A stretch of 64,000 nt of DNA from Rubrobacter xylanophilus DSM 9941 (GCF_000014185.1 NC_008148.1:2708001-2772000), one strand, 5' to 3'; positions 15,283-24,163 are shown, counted from the stretch's first letter. Translations and numbers: made by a program. Notes: generated by a model not told the origin, from the sequence alone.

Positions 15283-16032
15283 CTAGCGCTCCTCCTCGTA
15301 GCCCTCGAGCCTGCGGCGCTCCCTCAGCCTCGCCAGCCGCTCGGAGTACTCGAACTCGCTGCCGAACTCCCCGTGCTTGCGCAGCAGGAACAGGTGCACC
15401 CCGATCAGGGGGGCGAGCAGGGCGGGCAGCAGCCACACGTGGATGGCGAAGAGCCGGGAGAGCGAGGCCGGGCCTATGGTGTCCCCGCCGAGCAGGAAGG
15501 TCACCACCCAGTCCCCCACGAGCGGGGTGTAGGAGGCTATCATCACCCCCACCTCCCAGGCCCAGAAGCCCTCCTGGTCCCAGCGCAGCCCGTAGCCCGT
15601 GAAGGCCAGAAAGGTGACGATGAAGATCAGGAAGACCCCCACCACCCAGTTCATCTCCCGGGGCCGCTTGTACGCCCCGCTGAGGAAGGTGCGCATCATG
15701 TGCAGCCCGATCACCACGATGAGGGCGTTGGCCGACCAGAAGTGGATGCCCCGCACGAGCCGCCCGAAGTACACCTGGCTCATCATGTAGTAGATGGAGT
15801 CCCACGCGTGGTCGGTGGTGGGCACGTAGTAGAAGAGCAGCAGGATGCCGGTCAGAAACTGCAGGGTTATGAGAAAGAGCGTCGCGCTCCCCAAGGTGTA
15901 GAGCCACCTGCCCCGGCTCGGGACCGGCTCGTAGAGGAAGTGCTCGGCCATGGAGACGATGCTGGTCCTCTCCTCCAGCCAGTCCAGAACCGACCTCCCG
16001 AGCCGGGCGGCCCGGCTCCCGCTAGACGACAT
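15283..16032 (-). CDS. Cytochrome b (N-terminal four-helix, b6-like subunit)
   Basis: 249 residues. The two bis-His haem pairs are visible: His residues in GIHFWSANALIVVIGLHMM and in FAIHVWLLPALLAPLIGVH. The loop GYGLRWDQEGFWAWEVG is the cd-loop-like quinol-site segment. The protein ends about where b6 ends, and the rest is supplied by the next gene. The ATG lies within the last codons of the Rieske gene. It transfers electrons from quinol across the membrane in a bc-type complex. Confidence 0.9.
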   Translation of the reverse strand: MSSSGSRAARLGRSVLDWLEERTSIVSMAEHFLYEPVPSRGRWLYTLGSATLFLITLQFLTGILLLFYYVPTTDHAWDSIYYMMSQVYFGRLVRGIHFWSANALIVVIGLHMMRTFLSGAYKRPREMNWVVGVFLIFIVTFLAFTGYGLRWDQEGFWAWEVGVMIASYTPLVGDWVVTFLLGGDTIGPASLSRLFAIHVWLLPALLAPLIGVHLFLLRKHGEFGSEFEYSERLARLRERRRLEGYEEER

Positions 16033-16642
16033 ACGGCTTTCCTCCCTCGAACTCGTGCCTGACGTAGATGCCGCCGTCCCGGCGGATCTCGAACTCGTAC
16101 CGGTACAGGCCGCGCGGCGGCGGGCCGCCGACGTAGCCGCCGTTTATGTCGTAGATGCCGCCGTGGCAGGGGCACAGGATCTCCCCGCGCCCCGGGAAGT
16201 AGCGCACGGGGCAACCGAGGTGCGTGCAGTGGTTGGAGAGCACGTTGAGCCTCCCGCTGAGCTCCCGGACCTCACCGGGGCTCAGCGGCCCGCCCCCCCT
16301 GCCCCGCAGCAGGGGGGGCAGCTCCCCATCCCTCCAGGAGACGAGCACGGCGTTGGTTATGGTGCCCTCCCCCAGCAGCCCCCCGCCCCCGTCGTAGGTC
16401 TGCCGCTGGGGGAACTCCACCCGGTAGACCCTCACCCCTCCGCCGGGCACCTCGAAGACCGAACCTACGGGACGCCAGACCTCCGGCACGTCGGAGCGCC
16501 CCCGCAGCACCGAGTCGATGGCGGGGTCGAGCAGGTAGACCGCCGGGGGGATGGTGAGCGCGGCGCCGACCAGCGTCCCGAGCCCGCCCAGGAGGAGGAA
16601 CTGCCCCCGGCTCACCGGGTCCTTCTGCAGCTCCCCGGCCAC
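16022..16642 (-). CDS. Rieske [2Fe-2S] protein
   Basis: 206 residues, GTG start. An N-terminal membrane helix (residues 12-38) with SRGQFLLLGG preceding it anchors the protein. The cluster-binding boxes CTHLGC and CPCHGG are intact near residues 145 and 167. The stretch between the helix and the cluster domain is longer than in b6f Rieske proteins, with a Gly-rich loop. It receives electrons from quinol and would pass them on; since no cytochrome c gene is present, its electron acceptor is an open question. Confidence 0.92.
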   Translation of the reverse strand: MAGELQKDPVSRGQFLLLGGLGTLVGAALTIPPAVYLLDPAIDSVLRGRSDVPEVWRPVGSVFEVPGGGVRVYRVEFPQRQTYDGGGGLLGEGTITNAVLVSWRDGELPPLLRGRGGGPLSPGEVRELSGRLNVLSNHCTHLGCPVRYFPGRGEILCPCHGGIYDINGGYVGGPPPRGLYRYEFEIRRDGGIYVRHEFEGGKPYVV

Positions 16643-16645
16643 GCC

Positions 16646-17959
16646 CTACCCTCCCCCCCGGCCGACGATCTCCGGCACCACCGGCGTCTGGGGCTCCACC
16701 CGGTACTCGTCCTGCCCGTAGATGGTGTAGGGCGCCCGGGAGTTGGACTTCATCCAGCCCATCCCGAGGGTCACCGCCGCGGCGAGCACCCCGAGCGCGA
16801 GCAGGACCGCCCTGTAGCCTCCCCCGGGGCTGCCGTACCGGAAGGCGGCCCGCCCGCGCAGGTAGGTGACGAAGGCCCCGAGCGTGGCGAGCACCATGAC
16901 GAGCAGCATGATGTAGCGCATGTACAGAAACGGAAACTCCGCAAGCGGCGAGATCGCATACAACCCGCTCACCGCCGCAACCAGACCAAAGAACCTTATC
17001 GGCACCCTGCCTCCCCTCTCGGGGTGCCTGCCCGCCCCAAGGTACATCCCCACGTTGGAGAGCACGAACAAGCCCACCACCAGAACCAGGTTTATGTACA
17101 GCAGGTCCGAGGTGAAGGTGTCCCCTCCCACCCCCATGAGCCTCCCGTAGGCGCCGGAGCTCCGCTGCATCGAGTAGGCGTTGAGGAACCCCACGAACGG
17201 CTGCAGCAGCAGAAAGGCGGCCCCCCAGACGAGCCCCGCGGAGGAGGCCCAGTCGAAGAAGGCCCTGTCCTCCGGGGTCTTGGAGCGGGCGTACATGAAG
17301 GCCGCCCAGGCCCCCGCGGCGAACGCCGGCCAGGAGAGGTTGCCGAAGGTGCGATGCAGCATCATCCCGTAGAACATCGGGTTGAGCAGGCCGTCGAGCG
17401 CGGCGCCCAGGCTGCCGAAGGTCAGGTCGCCGCCGCTCTGGGAGGGGAGCTCTCCGGGGTCGCCCCCCGTGACCATGAAGGTGTCTATGCCGCCCAGGAT
17501 CGCCTGCCAGAGCAGGATGAACGCCGCGGCGGCCAGCCCGGCAGCCACGTTCCGGCGGCCGCTCCGGTAGAAGTGCACGTAGAACAGCCAGAGCGTGAGC
17601 ACCATGGCGGTCATCGCGATCACCGGGAAAAACCAGAAGAAGTGGGTGAAGAGCACCGCCGTCACCCGCGGGTAGAGCCCGACTATGAGCACCAGGAACA
17701 TCACCGCCCAGGTGGCCCCCACGCTGAAGGTCAGCACGTTGAAGTGGGCCAGGGAGTAGGCCAGCCGCCGGGCGTGCGGGTTCTCGCGCCGCCTCCCCCA
17801 CAGCTCCAGCAGCGGCGCCCCCACGGCGTACCCCACGAACAGGGTGGCGAAGAAGATGTGGATCAGCATGACCACCCCCACGATCCCCCGGCTCCCGAGG
17901 TAGGGGAACTCGATGGAGGGCAGCTCGAAGCCCTGCGCCAGCACCGCCAGAGCGCTCAC
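16646..17959 (-). CDS. CydA-like haem protein 1 (bd-superfamily subunit I)
   Basis: 437 residues, about ten helices. MLIHIFFATLFVGYAVGAPL near the N-terminus gives the His in helix 1, and MLHRTFGNLSWPAFAAG gives the second conserved His. The same HR-x-x-GNLS pattern is found in the paralogue at 13458, so the two are ancient duplicates. No GRQPW loop is seen. GTG start overlaps the upstream stop by 4 bases. Role inferred: haem-containing quinol-linked subunit of a combined Rieske/b/bd complex. Confidence 0.72.
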   Translation of the reverse strand: MSALAVLAQGFELPSIEFPYLGSRGIVGVVMLIHIFFATLFVGYAVGAPLLELWGRRRENPHARRLAYSLAHFNVLTFSVGATWAVMFLVLIVGLYPRVTAVLFTHFFWFFPVIAMTAMVLTLWLFYVHFYRSGRRNVAAGLAAAAFILLWQAILGGIDTFMVTGGDPGELPSQSGGDLTFGSLGAALDGLLNPMFYGMMLHRTFGNLSWPAFAAGAWAAFMYARSKTPEDRAFFDWASSAGLVWGAAFLLLQPFVGFLNAYSMQRSSGAYGRLMGVGGDTFTSDLLYINLVLVVGLFVLSNVGMYLGAGRHPERGGRVPIRFFGLVAAVSGLYAISPLAEFPFLYMRYIMLLVMVLATLGAFVTYLRGRAAFRYGSPGGGYRAVLLALGVLAAAVTLGMGWMKSNSRAPYTIYGQDEYRVEPQTPVVPEIVGRGGG

Positions 17960-18576
17960 CCCCGCCGCTCCTCGCCCGCCCGGTGCAGCACCGCCCCGCT
18001 CACCGGCCGGGGGCGCAGCAGCCGCTCGACGACGTAGCAGTCGGCGCCCTCGCGCAGCAGGGTCTGGCGGATGCCGCGGAGGGCGCCCCTCTCGCGGGTC
18101 CCCGCGAACAGCAGCACCCTTCCCCGCTCGAAGGCGGAGTTCCAGAGGTCCGCGTCCTCCGGGGGGACCCCCAGGTCGATCAGGATCGGGTCCACCCCCA
18201 CCCGGACGAACGCCCCGGCGGCCAGGATGGCCGCCAGCGCGATGAAGAAGACGAAGAGGATCGCCCCGATCTGCGGGGCGGTGAAGGCGAAGAGCAGGCC
18301 GGAGACCACAAACACCGCCGCGAACCCGGCGCTGAGCTCCAGCCCCCGGTGGTCGTCGGGCACCACGATGTAGCGGGTGCCCTCCGGGAAGGGCTCGGGC
18401 TCGAGCGGGTCCCGGCGCTTCAGGACCACCGTGAGGTCATCCGCGCCGACGCCCAGACGGCGCAGCCCGAGGACGGCCCGGTTGAGCCCCGCCCCGTCCT
18501 CCGCGAGGCCGACGACCGTGTACCCCCCGGCGGCCCGCGTACCGGGCCCCTCTTCCTCGGCGATCGCTGGCTGCAC
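17956..18576 (-). CDS. Two-helix membrane protein heading the respiratory operon
   Basis: 206 residues, GTG start with GGAGGAGATCTA upstream. Two adjacent membrane helices near residues 78-120 (FAAVFVVSGLLFAFTAPQIG and ILFVFFIALAAILAAG) separate an N-terminal soluble domain, GYTVVGLAEDGAGLNRAVLG, from a C-terminal one. This is the layout of general-stress or DUF1269-like proteins, but I did not recognise a definite family. First gene of the seven-gene operon and overlapping the next by 4 bases, so probably an assembly or regulatory partner. Confidence 0.65.
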   Translation of the reverse strand: MQPAIAEEEGPGTRAAGGYTVVGLAEDGAGLNRAVLGLRRLGVGADDLTVVLKRRDPLEPEPFPEGTRYIVVPDDHRGLELSAGFAAVFVVSGLLFAFTAPQIGAILFVFFIALAAILAAGAFVRVGVDPILIDLGVPPEDADLWNSAFERGRVLLFAGTRERGALRGIRQTLLREGADCYVVERLLRPRPVSGAVLHRAGEERRG

Positions 18577-18693
18577 TAGATCTCCTCCGGTACGCCTCTT
18601 ACCCCGCTCCCTTCCGTTCCATGCACCCGCCTGCGGGCCAGACCCTCTTACACATACCCGCTCCGGGGCTGAAGACCCCGCCCGCGGGAGGCC

Positions 18694-18732
18694 CTTTACG
18701 CGATCTTAACCTCCCCTTTACCGGCGGCTAAT
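18694..18732 (+). promoter_or_regulatory. Direct-repeat regulatory site 1 (PhoB/OmpR-type architecture)
   Basis: CTTTAC (18694), CTTAAC (18705) and CTTTAC (18716) sit exactly 11 bp apart, with a weak fourth unit GCTAAT at 18727. It lies in the divergent gap (18577-18846) between the respiratory operon and the MFS operon, 114 bp before the MFS start. Confidence 0.6.
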
Positions 18733-18846
18733 CGGGTCGGGTACCGGTAGGGGGAACCGCCCGGCGGGTTTCGCCGGAGAGAGCAAAAGGAACAAACCGT
18801 TGTTGGGAGAGGCGAAACCCGCCACACGGAAACGGAGGAGAGCTTT

Positions 18847-20322
18847 TTGAGCGAGGGCAGCGCGGCCACGAAGACCGTAGAGAGCGCCGTACCGGCCAGG
18901 ATGGACCGGCTCCCGTGGAGCGGGTGGCACTGGCTCGTCATAGCGGCGCTCGGGATAACCTGGATCCTGGACGGCCTCGAGGTGACCATCGTCGGGAACA
19001 TAGCGGCCGTCCTCACGCAGCCCGAGTCCGGCCTCGACCTCACCGAGGGGCAGGTCGGGCTCGCCGGCGGCATCTACATCGCCGGGGCCTGCACGGGGGC
19101 GCTCTTCTTCTCCTACCTCACCGACCGCTACGGGAGAAAGAGGCTCTTCCTGATCACGCTGGCCATCTACCTGCTCTTCACGGTGGCCACCGCCTTCTCG
19201 TGGAACTTCTGGAGCTTCGCCGTCTTCCGCTTTCTGGCGGGCACCGGCATCGGCGGGGAGTACTCCGCCATCTACTCGGCCATAGACGAGCTCATCCCGG
19301 CCCGGGTGCGGGGCCAGGTCGCGCTGGCCATCAGCGGCTCGTACTGGGGAGGGGCGGCGGTCGGCAGCCTGCTGAGCGTGGCGCTGCTCTCGGAGGTCTT
19401 CGTGTCGCAGTTCTACGGCTGGCGGCTCGCCTTCGGGCTCGGGGCCGTGCTGGGCCTGTGCGTGCTCCTGATCCGGCGCTACATCCCCGAGAGCCCGCGC
19501 TGGCTGGCCACCCACGGCCGCAACGAGGAGGCCGAGCGCGTGGCCGCGGGCATAGAGGAGCGGGTAAAGCGCGAGAAGGGGCTGCGGGAGCTTCCGCCCA
19601 TCGACGAGGACGAGAAGATCACCATCGAGCAGCGCGAGAGCATCGGGTTCGGCCCCATACTGCGGGCGATGTTCCTGATGTACCCCAGGCGCACGGTGCT
19701 GGGGCTCGTGCTGATGGGCACCCAGGCCTTTCTGTACAACGCCGTGCTCTTCACCTACGGCCTGATCCTGAGCGGCTACTACGGGGTGCCGGGCGGGAAC
19801 GTCGGCTACTACCTGGCGGCCTTCGCCGTCGGCAACCTGTGCGGCCCGCTGCTTCTGGGCCGGCTCTTCGACCGGGTGGGGCGGGTGCCCATGATCTCGG
19901 GCTGCTACATAGCCTCCGGGGCCGTGCTCGCCCTCTCGGCCTTTCTGTTCCACCAGCGGGTGCTCGACGCCACCACCCTCACGGCGCTGTGGACCCTCAT
20001 GTTCTTCTTCGCCTCCTCGGCGGCCAGCGCCGCCTACCTCACGGTGAGCGAGGTCTTCCCGATGGAGATCCGGGCCATGGCCATCGCCCTCTTCTACGCG
20101 ATAGCCACCGGGCTCGGCGGGGTCACCGGCCCGATCATCTTCGGCCAGCTCATCGGCACCGGCGACCGGTCGAACCTGCTCGTCGGGTTCATCATCGCCG
20201 GGGCGCTGATGCTCGTGGCGGCAGTCTTCGAGATGTTCCTCGGGGTGCGGGCGGAGCGGCGCTCCCTGGAGAGCGTGGCGGCCCCCCTCACCGCGATAGA
20301 AGAGCAGACGGGGTCGGCGTAG
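18847..20322 (+). CDS. MFS transporter (sugar/organic-acid:proton symporter type)
   Basis: 491 residues from a TTG start with GGAGGAG upstream. Twelve helices in two halves; the MFS signatures YLTDRYGRKRLFLIT (loop 2-3), IPESPRWLATHGRN (after helix 6) and LGRLFDRVGRVPM (loop 8-9) are all present. The long central loop is basic. Downstream enzymes act on hydroxy- or keto-acids, so a sugar acid, lactate or similar carboxylate is the probable cargo, brought in with protons. First gene of a seven-gene plus-strand operon that starts below repeat site 1. Confidence 0.85.
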   Translation: MSEGSAATKTVESAVPARMDRLPWSGWHWLVIAALGITWILDGLEVTIVGNIAAVLTQPESGLDLTEGQVGLAGGIYIAGACTGALFFSYLTDRYGRKRLFLITLAIYLLFTVATAFSWNFWSFAVFRFLAGTGIGGEYSAIYSAIDELIPARVRGQVALAISGSYWGGAAVGSLLSVALLSEVFVSQFYGWRLAFGLGAVLGLCVLLIRRYIPESPRWLATHGRNEEAERVAAGIEERVKREKGLRELPPIDEDEKITIEQRESIGFGPILRAMFLMYPRRTVLGLVLMGTQAFLYNAVLFTYGLILSGYYGVPGGNVGYYLAAFAVGNLCGPLLLGRLFDRVGRVPMISGCYIASGAVLALSAFLFHQRVLDATTLTALWTLMFFFASSAASAAYLTVSEVFPMEIRAMAIALFYAIATGLGGVTGPIIFGQLIGTGDRSNLLVGFIIAGALMLVAAVFEMFLGVRAERRSLESVAAPLTAIEEQTGSA

Positions 20323-20334
20323 GAGGGGCGGGAG

Positions 20335-20841
20335 ATGATCGAGTACCCGAAGAGGATCCTGCTCGCCACCGACGGCACCGAGGACTCGGCCCGGGCGGCC
20401 CGCCTCGCGGCGGCCCTCGCCGCGAAGTGCGGGGCGGAGCTGCACGTCGCCCACGTCTGGCGCCCGGGGGCCTCGGAGACGGTGACCGCCGCTGCCACCC
20501 GCCCCCCGCTCCCCGGCGAACCCCCCGGCTACGCCGAGCGCCAGGCCCGCAAGGTGCTCGGAGCGGAGGTGCGGCGCGTCGAGGAGGAGGGCGCGCGCGT
20601 GGCGCAGGCCCACCTGCGCCCCGGGCAGCCGGCGCAGACGCTCGTGGCGCTCGCGGCGCAGATAGGGGCCGACCTCCTGGTCGTGGGCAGCGGGCGGCCG
20701 CGGGCGGTGCGCCGGGCGGCGGCCCCGCGGCGGCCGCTCCTCGGCAAGGTGGCCGACGAGGTCGTCCGCAGCGCCGGCTGCCCGGTGCTGGTGGCCCACC
20801 GGGAGGCCCTCGAAGGAGCAGGCGGCGGAAGGGAGGCTTGA
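20335..20841 (+). CDS. Universal stress protein (UspA fold)
   Basis: 168 residues. KRILLATDGTEDSARAARLA at the N-terminus and ADLLVVGSGRP followed by RSAGCPVLVAHRE at the C-terminus are the USP strand and nucleotide-loop positions, although the usual GxxGxn9GS ATP loop is altered and arginine-rich (RAVRRAAAPRRP). The stop overlaps the next start (TGATG). Probably modulates the neighbouring transporter or enzymes under stress. Confidence 0.82.
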   Translation: MIEYPKRILLATDGTEDSARAARLAAALAAKCGAELHVAHVWRPGASETVTAAATRPPLPGEPPGYAERQARKVLGAEVRRVEEEGARVAQAHLRPGQPAQTLVALAAQIGADLLVVGSGRPRAVRRAAAPRRPLLGKVADEVVRSAGCPVLVAHREALEGAGGGREA

Positions 20842-21218
20842 TGGCAGAGCACATCGGCAGGCGGCGCTGGGCCATAGCCGAGGGGTACATCCCCTCCTAC
20901 TCCAACGGGCCCGAGCCCCAGTTCACCAGCCACGAGACCGCCTGCATCCTGAACACCGGCGACGCCCCGGCCCGCATAGCCATCACGGTCTACTTCGCCG
21001 ACCGGGAGCCCGCGGGCCCCTACCGGGTCACCGTCCCGCCCCGGCGCACGCTGCACCTGCGCTTCAACGAGCTGGAGGACCCGGAGCCGATCCCGTGCGA
21101 CACCGACTACGCCAGCGTGATCGAGTCCGACGTCCCCGTCGTGGTGCAGCACACCCGGCTGGACTCCCGCCAGGCGGAGAACGCCCTGCTCTCCACCGTG
21201 GCCTACCCGGCCGGCTGA
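20841..21218 (+). CDS. Homologue of Anabaena sensory rhodopsin transducer (ASRT family)
   Basis: 125 residues, the normal family length. From memory of the Anabaena protein, the match is strong: RRWAIAEGYIPSYSNGPEP, FTSHETACILNTGDAPARI, ADREPAGPYRVTVPPRRT and VVVQHTRLDSRQAENALLST. The Anabaena protein is a soluble beta-sandwich tetramer that couples to a photoreceptor. Homologues in non-photosensory bacteria sit in carbohydrate operons and may bind sugar-related ligands. No rhodopsin gene is in this window and all neighbours are carboxylate-metabolism genes, so a ligand-sensing or binding role is inferred. Confidence 0.85.
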   Translation: MAEHIGRRRWAIAEGYIPSYSNGPEPQFTSHETACILNTGDAPARIAITVYFADREPAGPYRVTVPPRRTLHLRFNELEDPEPIPCDTDYASVIESDVPVVVQHTRLDSRQAENALLSTVAYPAG

Positions 21219-21256
21219 GAGAGGCAGAAGAGAGAGAAGGAGGTTCTGGAGAGACC

Positions 21257-23041
21257 ATGGCAAAGAGCACCGGACAGTTCATCCTCGAGCGCCTCGCCGA
21301 CTGGGGGGTGAGGAGGATCTACGGCTACCCCGGCGACGGCATAAACGGGCTCCTCGGGGCCTTCCACGAGGTCGGGGACCGGGTAGAGTTCACCCAGACC
21401 GCCCACGAGGAGATCGCCGCCTTCGCCGCCACGGCCCACGCCAAGTTCACCGGCGAGGTGGGGGTGTGCATGGGCACCTCGGGGCCCGGCGCGATCCACC
21501 TCCTCAACGGCCTCTACGACGCCCGGCTGGACCACCAGCCCGTGGTGGCCATCGTCGGCCAGCAGAAGCGGATGGGGCTGGGGAGCAACTACCAGCAGGA
21601 GGTGGACCTCGTCAGCCTCTACAAGGACGTGGCCCACGAGTTCGTGCAGGTGTGCATGGTGCCCCAGCAGGCCCCCCACCTGATAGACCGCGCGATCCGG
21701 ATCGCCAAGAGCACCCGCTCGGTCACCGCGGTCATCGTCCCCGACGACGTGGCCGAGCTGGACTACGAGGAGCCGCCGCGGGCCCACGGGGCGGTCTACT
21801 CGCAGGTGGGCTTCCCCAGCCCCCCGCGCGTCGTGCCCCGGGAGGAGGACATACGGCGCGCCGCCGAGGTGCTCAACGCGGGCGAGCGCGTGGCGATGCT
21901 CGTGGGGGCCGGCGCCTTCGGCGCCGCCGGGGAGGTGAAGGAGGTCGCGGACATCCTCGGCTGCGGGGTGGCCAAGGCACTCAACGGCAAGGCGGCGCTC
22001 CCGGACGACCTGCCCTTCGTGACCGGCTCCATAGGGCTGCTCGGGACCAAGCCCTCCAACGACATGATGGAGAACTGCGACACCCTGTTCATGGTGGGCA
22101 CCGGCTTCCCCTACTCCGAGTGGCTGCCGGAGCCCGGCCAGGCCCGCGGCGTCCAGATAGACCTCGACGGCAAGATGGTCGGGATCCGCTACCCGATGGA
22201 GGTCAACCTGGTGGGCGACGCCGCCGAGACCCTGCGCGCCCTCATCCCCCACCTCGAGCGCAAGCAGGACCGCTCCTGGCGCCGGCGGATCGAGGAGAAC
22301 GTCCGGCGGTGGTGGGAGATCCTGGACGACCGGGCGCACCAGAGCGCCGACCCGCTCAACCCGCAGCTGGTCTTCCACGAGCTCTCAGAGCGCCTGCCCG
22401 AGCGCGCCATCCTCACCGCCGACTCCGGCTCGGGCACCAACTGGTGGGCCCGGCACCTCAAGGTGCGCGAGGGGATGCAGGCCGCCCTCTCCGGGACGCT
22501 CGCGACCATGTGCCCGGCGGTCCCCTACGCCCTGGCGGCCAAGTTCGCCTACCCGGACCGCCCCGTGATCGCCACCGTCGGCGACGGCGCGATGCAGATG
22601 CTCGGGATCAACGCGCTCATAGACGTCGGCAAGTACTGGGAGCGGTGGGCCGACCCGCGCCTGATCGTGCTGGTCCTCAACAACAAGGACCTCAACCAGG
22701 TGACCTGGGAGCAGCGGGTGCTCGCGGGCGACCCGAAGCTGGAGGCCTCGCAGGTCATCCCGGACTTCCCCTTCGCCCGCTACGCCGAGCTGCTGGGCTT
22801 CAAGGGCCTCCGGGTGGACAGCCCGGAGGCGGTGGCCCCGGCCTGGGAGGAGGCGCTCGCCGCCGACCGCCCCGTCGTCTACGAGGCGATCACCGACCCC
22901 GAGGTGCCGCCGCTGCCGCCGCACATCCGCTTCGAGCAGGCCTCGGGGCTGGCCCGGGCGCTGGCGAAGGGCGAGCCGGAGGCGGTCAGGATCGTCAAGC
23001 AGTCCCTGAAGGGCAAGCTCACGGAGTTCACCAACCGGTGA
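21257..23041 (+). CDS. Thiamine-diphosphate enzyme, pyruvate oxidase/dehydrogenase (PoxB-like)
   Basis: 594 residues. N-terminal ThDP Pyr domain with RIYGYPGDGINGLLGAF and the catalytic Glu in QTAHEEIAAFAATAHAK; central domain with VGAGAFGAAGEV; C-terminal PP domain with the metal motif VIATVGDGAMQMLGINAL followed by LNNKDLNQVTWEQ (GDG-x-NN pattern). This is the layout of acetolactate synthase/pyruvate oxidase enzymes. It likely decarboxylates pyruvate to acetate or acetyl phosphate, feeding electrons to FAD and quinone. An acetate-type transporter is encoded 5 kb downstream, which fits. A keto-acid other than pyruvate is possible. Confidence 0.85.
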   Translation: MAKSTGQFILERLADWGVRRIYGYPGDGINGLLGAFHEVGDRVEFTQTAHEEIAAFAATAHAKFTGEVGVCMGTSGPGAIHLLNGLYDARLDHQPVVAIVGQQKRMGLGSNYQQEVDLVSLYKDVAHEFVQVCMVPQQAPHLIDRAIRIAKSTRSVTAVIVPDDVAELDYEEPPRAHGAVYSQVGFPSPPRVVPREEDIRRAAEVLNAGERVAMLVGAGAFGAAGEVKEVADILGCGVAKALNGKAALPDDLPFVTGSIGLLGTKPSNDMMENCDTLFMVGTGFPYSEWLPEPGQARGVQIDLDGKMVGIRYPMEVNLVGDAAETLRALIPHLERKQDRSWRRRIEENVRRWWEILDDRAHQSADPLNPQLVFHELSERLPERAILTADSGSGTNWWARHLKVREGMQAALSGTLATMCPAVPYALAAKFAYPDRPVIATVGDGAMQMLGINALIDVGKYWERWADPRLIVLVLNNKDLNQVTWEQRVLAGDPKLEASQVIPDFPFARYAELLGFKGLRVDSPEAVAPAWEEALAADRPVVYEAITDPEVPPLPPHIRFEQASGLARALAKGEPEAVRIVKQSLKGKLTEFTNR

Positions 23042-24126
23042 GCGGCCCGCGCGTAGAGCGGCTGGAGGTCTCCGCCTACACGGTCCCCACCGACTACCCG
23101 GAGTCGGACGGGACCCTGCAGTGGGACTCCACCACCATGATCCTGGTGGAGGCCCACGGCGGCGGCCGGAAGGGCCTCGGCTACACCTACGGCGACGTCT
23201 CCGTCGGCAGGTTCGTCGAGTCGAAGCTCGCCGGGGTGGCGGAGGGCTCGGACGCCCTGAGCCCCCCCGCCGTCTGGGCGAGGATGCAGGCCGCGATCCG
23301 CAACGCCGGGAGGCCGGGCGTGGGGGCGATGGCCGTCTCGGCGGTGGACATCGCCCTCTGGGACCTCAAGGCGAGGCTGCTCGGCCTCCCGCTCGCCGAC
23401 GCCCTCCCCCGCTTCCACGCGGAGGTCCCCGTCTACGGCAGCGGCGGCTTCACCTCCTACCCCCTGCGGCGGCTGCAGGAGCAGCTCGGCGGCTGGGCGG
23501 CGGCGGGCATCCCGCGGGTGAAGATGAAGGTCGGGCGCGAGCCTGAGAAGGACCCCGAGAGGGTGCGCGCCGCCCGGGAGGCCATAGGCGAGAGCGTGGA
23601 GCTCATGGTCGACGCCAACGGCGCCTACACGCGCAAACAGGCGCTCTACTGGGCCGGGGCGTTCGCGCGGGAGGCGGGGATCTCCTACCTGGAGGAGCCC
23701 GTCTCCTCCGAGGACCGGGAGGGCCTCAGGCTCCTGCGCGACCGCGGCCCCGGTGGGGTGGCCATAGCCGCCGGCGAGTACGAGTGGACGCTGCCCCAGC
23801 TCCACGACCTCGCCGGCTGCGTGGACATCCTGCAGGCCGACGTCACCCGCTGCGGCGGCATCACCGGCCTCCTGCGCGTGGACGGCATCTGCCGGGGACA
23901 CCAGATCCCCTTCTCCGCCCACTGCGCCCCCGCGGTCTCCGCCCACGCCTGCTGCGCGGTGGAGTCGCTCCTTCACCTGGAGTACTTCCACGACCACGCG
24001 CGGGTCGAGCGGCTCCTCTTCGATGGGACCCTCGACCCCGAGGGCGGCTCCCTGCGGCCCGACCCGGACCGGCCCGGCCTCGGGCTCGAGCTCAAGCGCT
24101 CCGAGGCCGGCAAGTACGCCGCCTGA
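23038..24126 (+). CDS. Enolase-superfamily enzyme (mandelate racemase/sugar-acid dehydratase type)
   Basis: 362 residues; the GTG overlaps the upstream stop. Active-site features of the mandelate racemase branch: KMK at 162-164, metal ligands Asp192 (MVDANGAY), Glu219/220 (YLEEPVS) and Glu247 (AAGEYEW), and His295 in PFSAHCAPAVSAHA. Members abstract a proton alpha to a carboxylate, giving racemisation or dehydration of sugar acids. In this operon it would turn a sugar acid into a keto-acid for the downstream oxidases. The exact substrate is open. Confidence 0.85.
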   Translation: MSGPRVERLEVSAYTVPTDYPESDGTLQWDSTTMILVEAHGGGRKGLGYTYGDVSVGRFVESKLAGVAEGSDALSPPAVWARMQAAIRNAGRPGVGAMAVSAVDIALWDLKARLLGLPLADALPRFHAEVPVYGSGGFTSYPLRRLQEQLGGWAAAGIPRVKMKVGREPEKDPERVRAAREAIGESVELMVDANGAYTRKQALYWAGAFAREAGISYLEEPVSSEDREGLRLLRDRGPGGVAIAAGEYEWTLPQLHDLAGCVDILQADVTRCGGITGLLRVDGICRGHQIPFSAHCAPAVSAHACCAVESLLHLEYFHDHARVERLLFDGTLDPEGGSLRPDPDRPGLGLELKRSEAGKYAA

Positions 24127-24163
24127 AAACGATACGGAGCAGAGAAAGGAGAGAGGAGCCCAC

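Noticed and set aside
18718-20799. A very long open frame opposite the MFS and USP genes.
   Set aside because: In such GC-rich DNA the strand opposite a gene stays open by codon bias. The text is low in hydrophobic order and rich in Arg, Gly, Pro and His.
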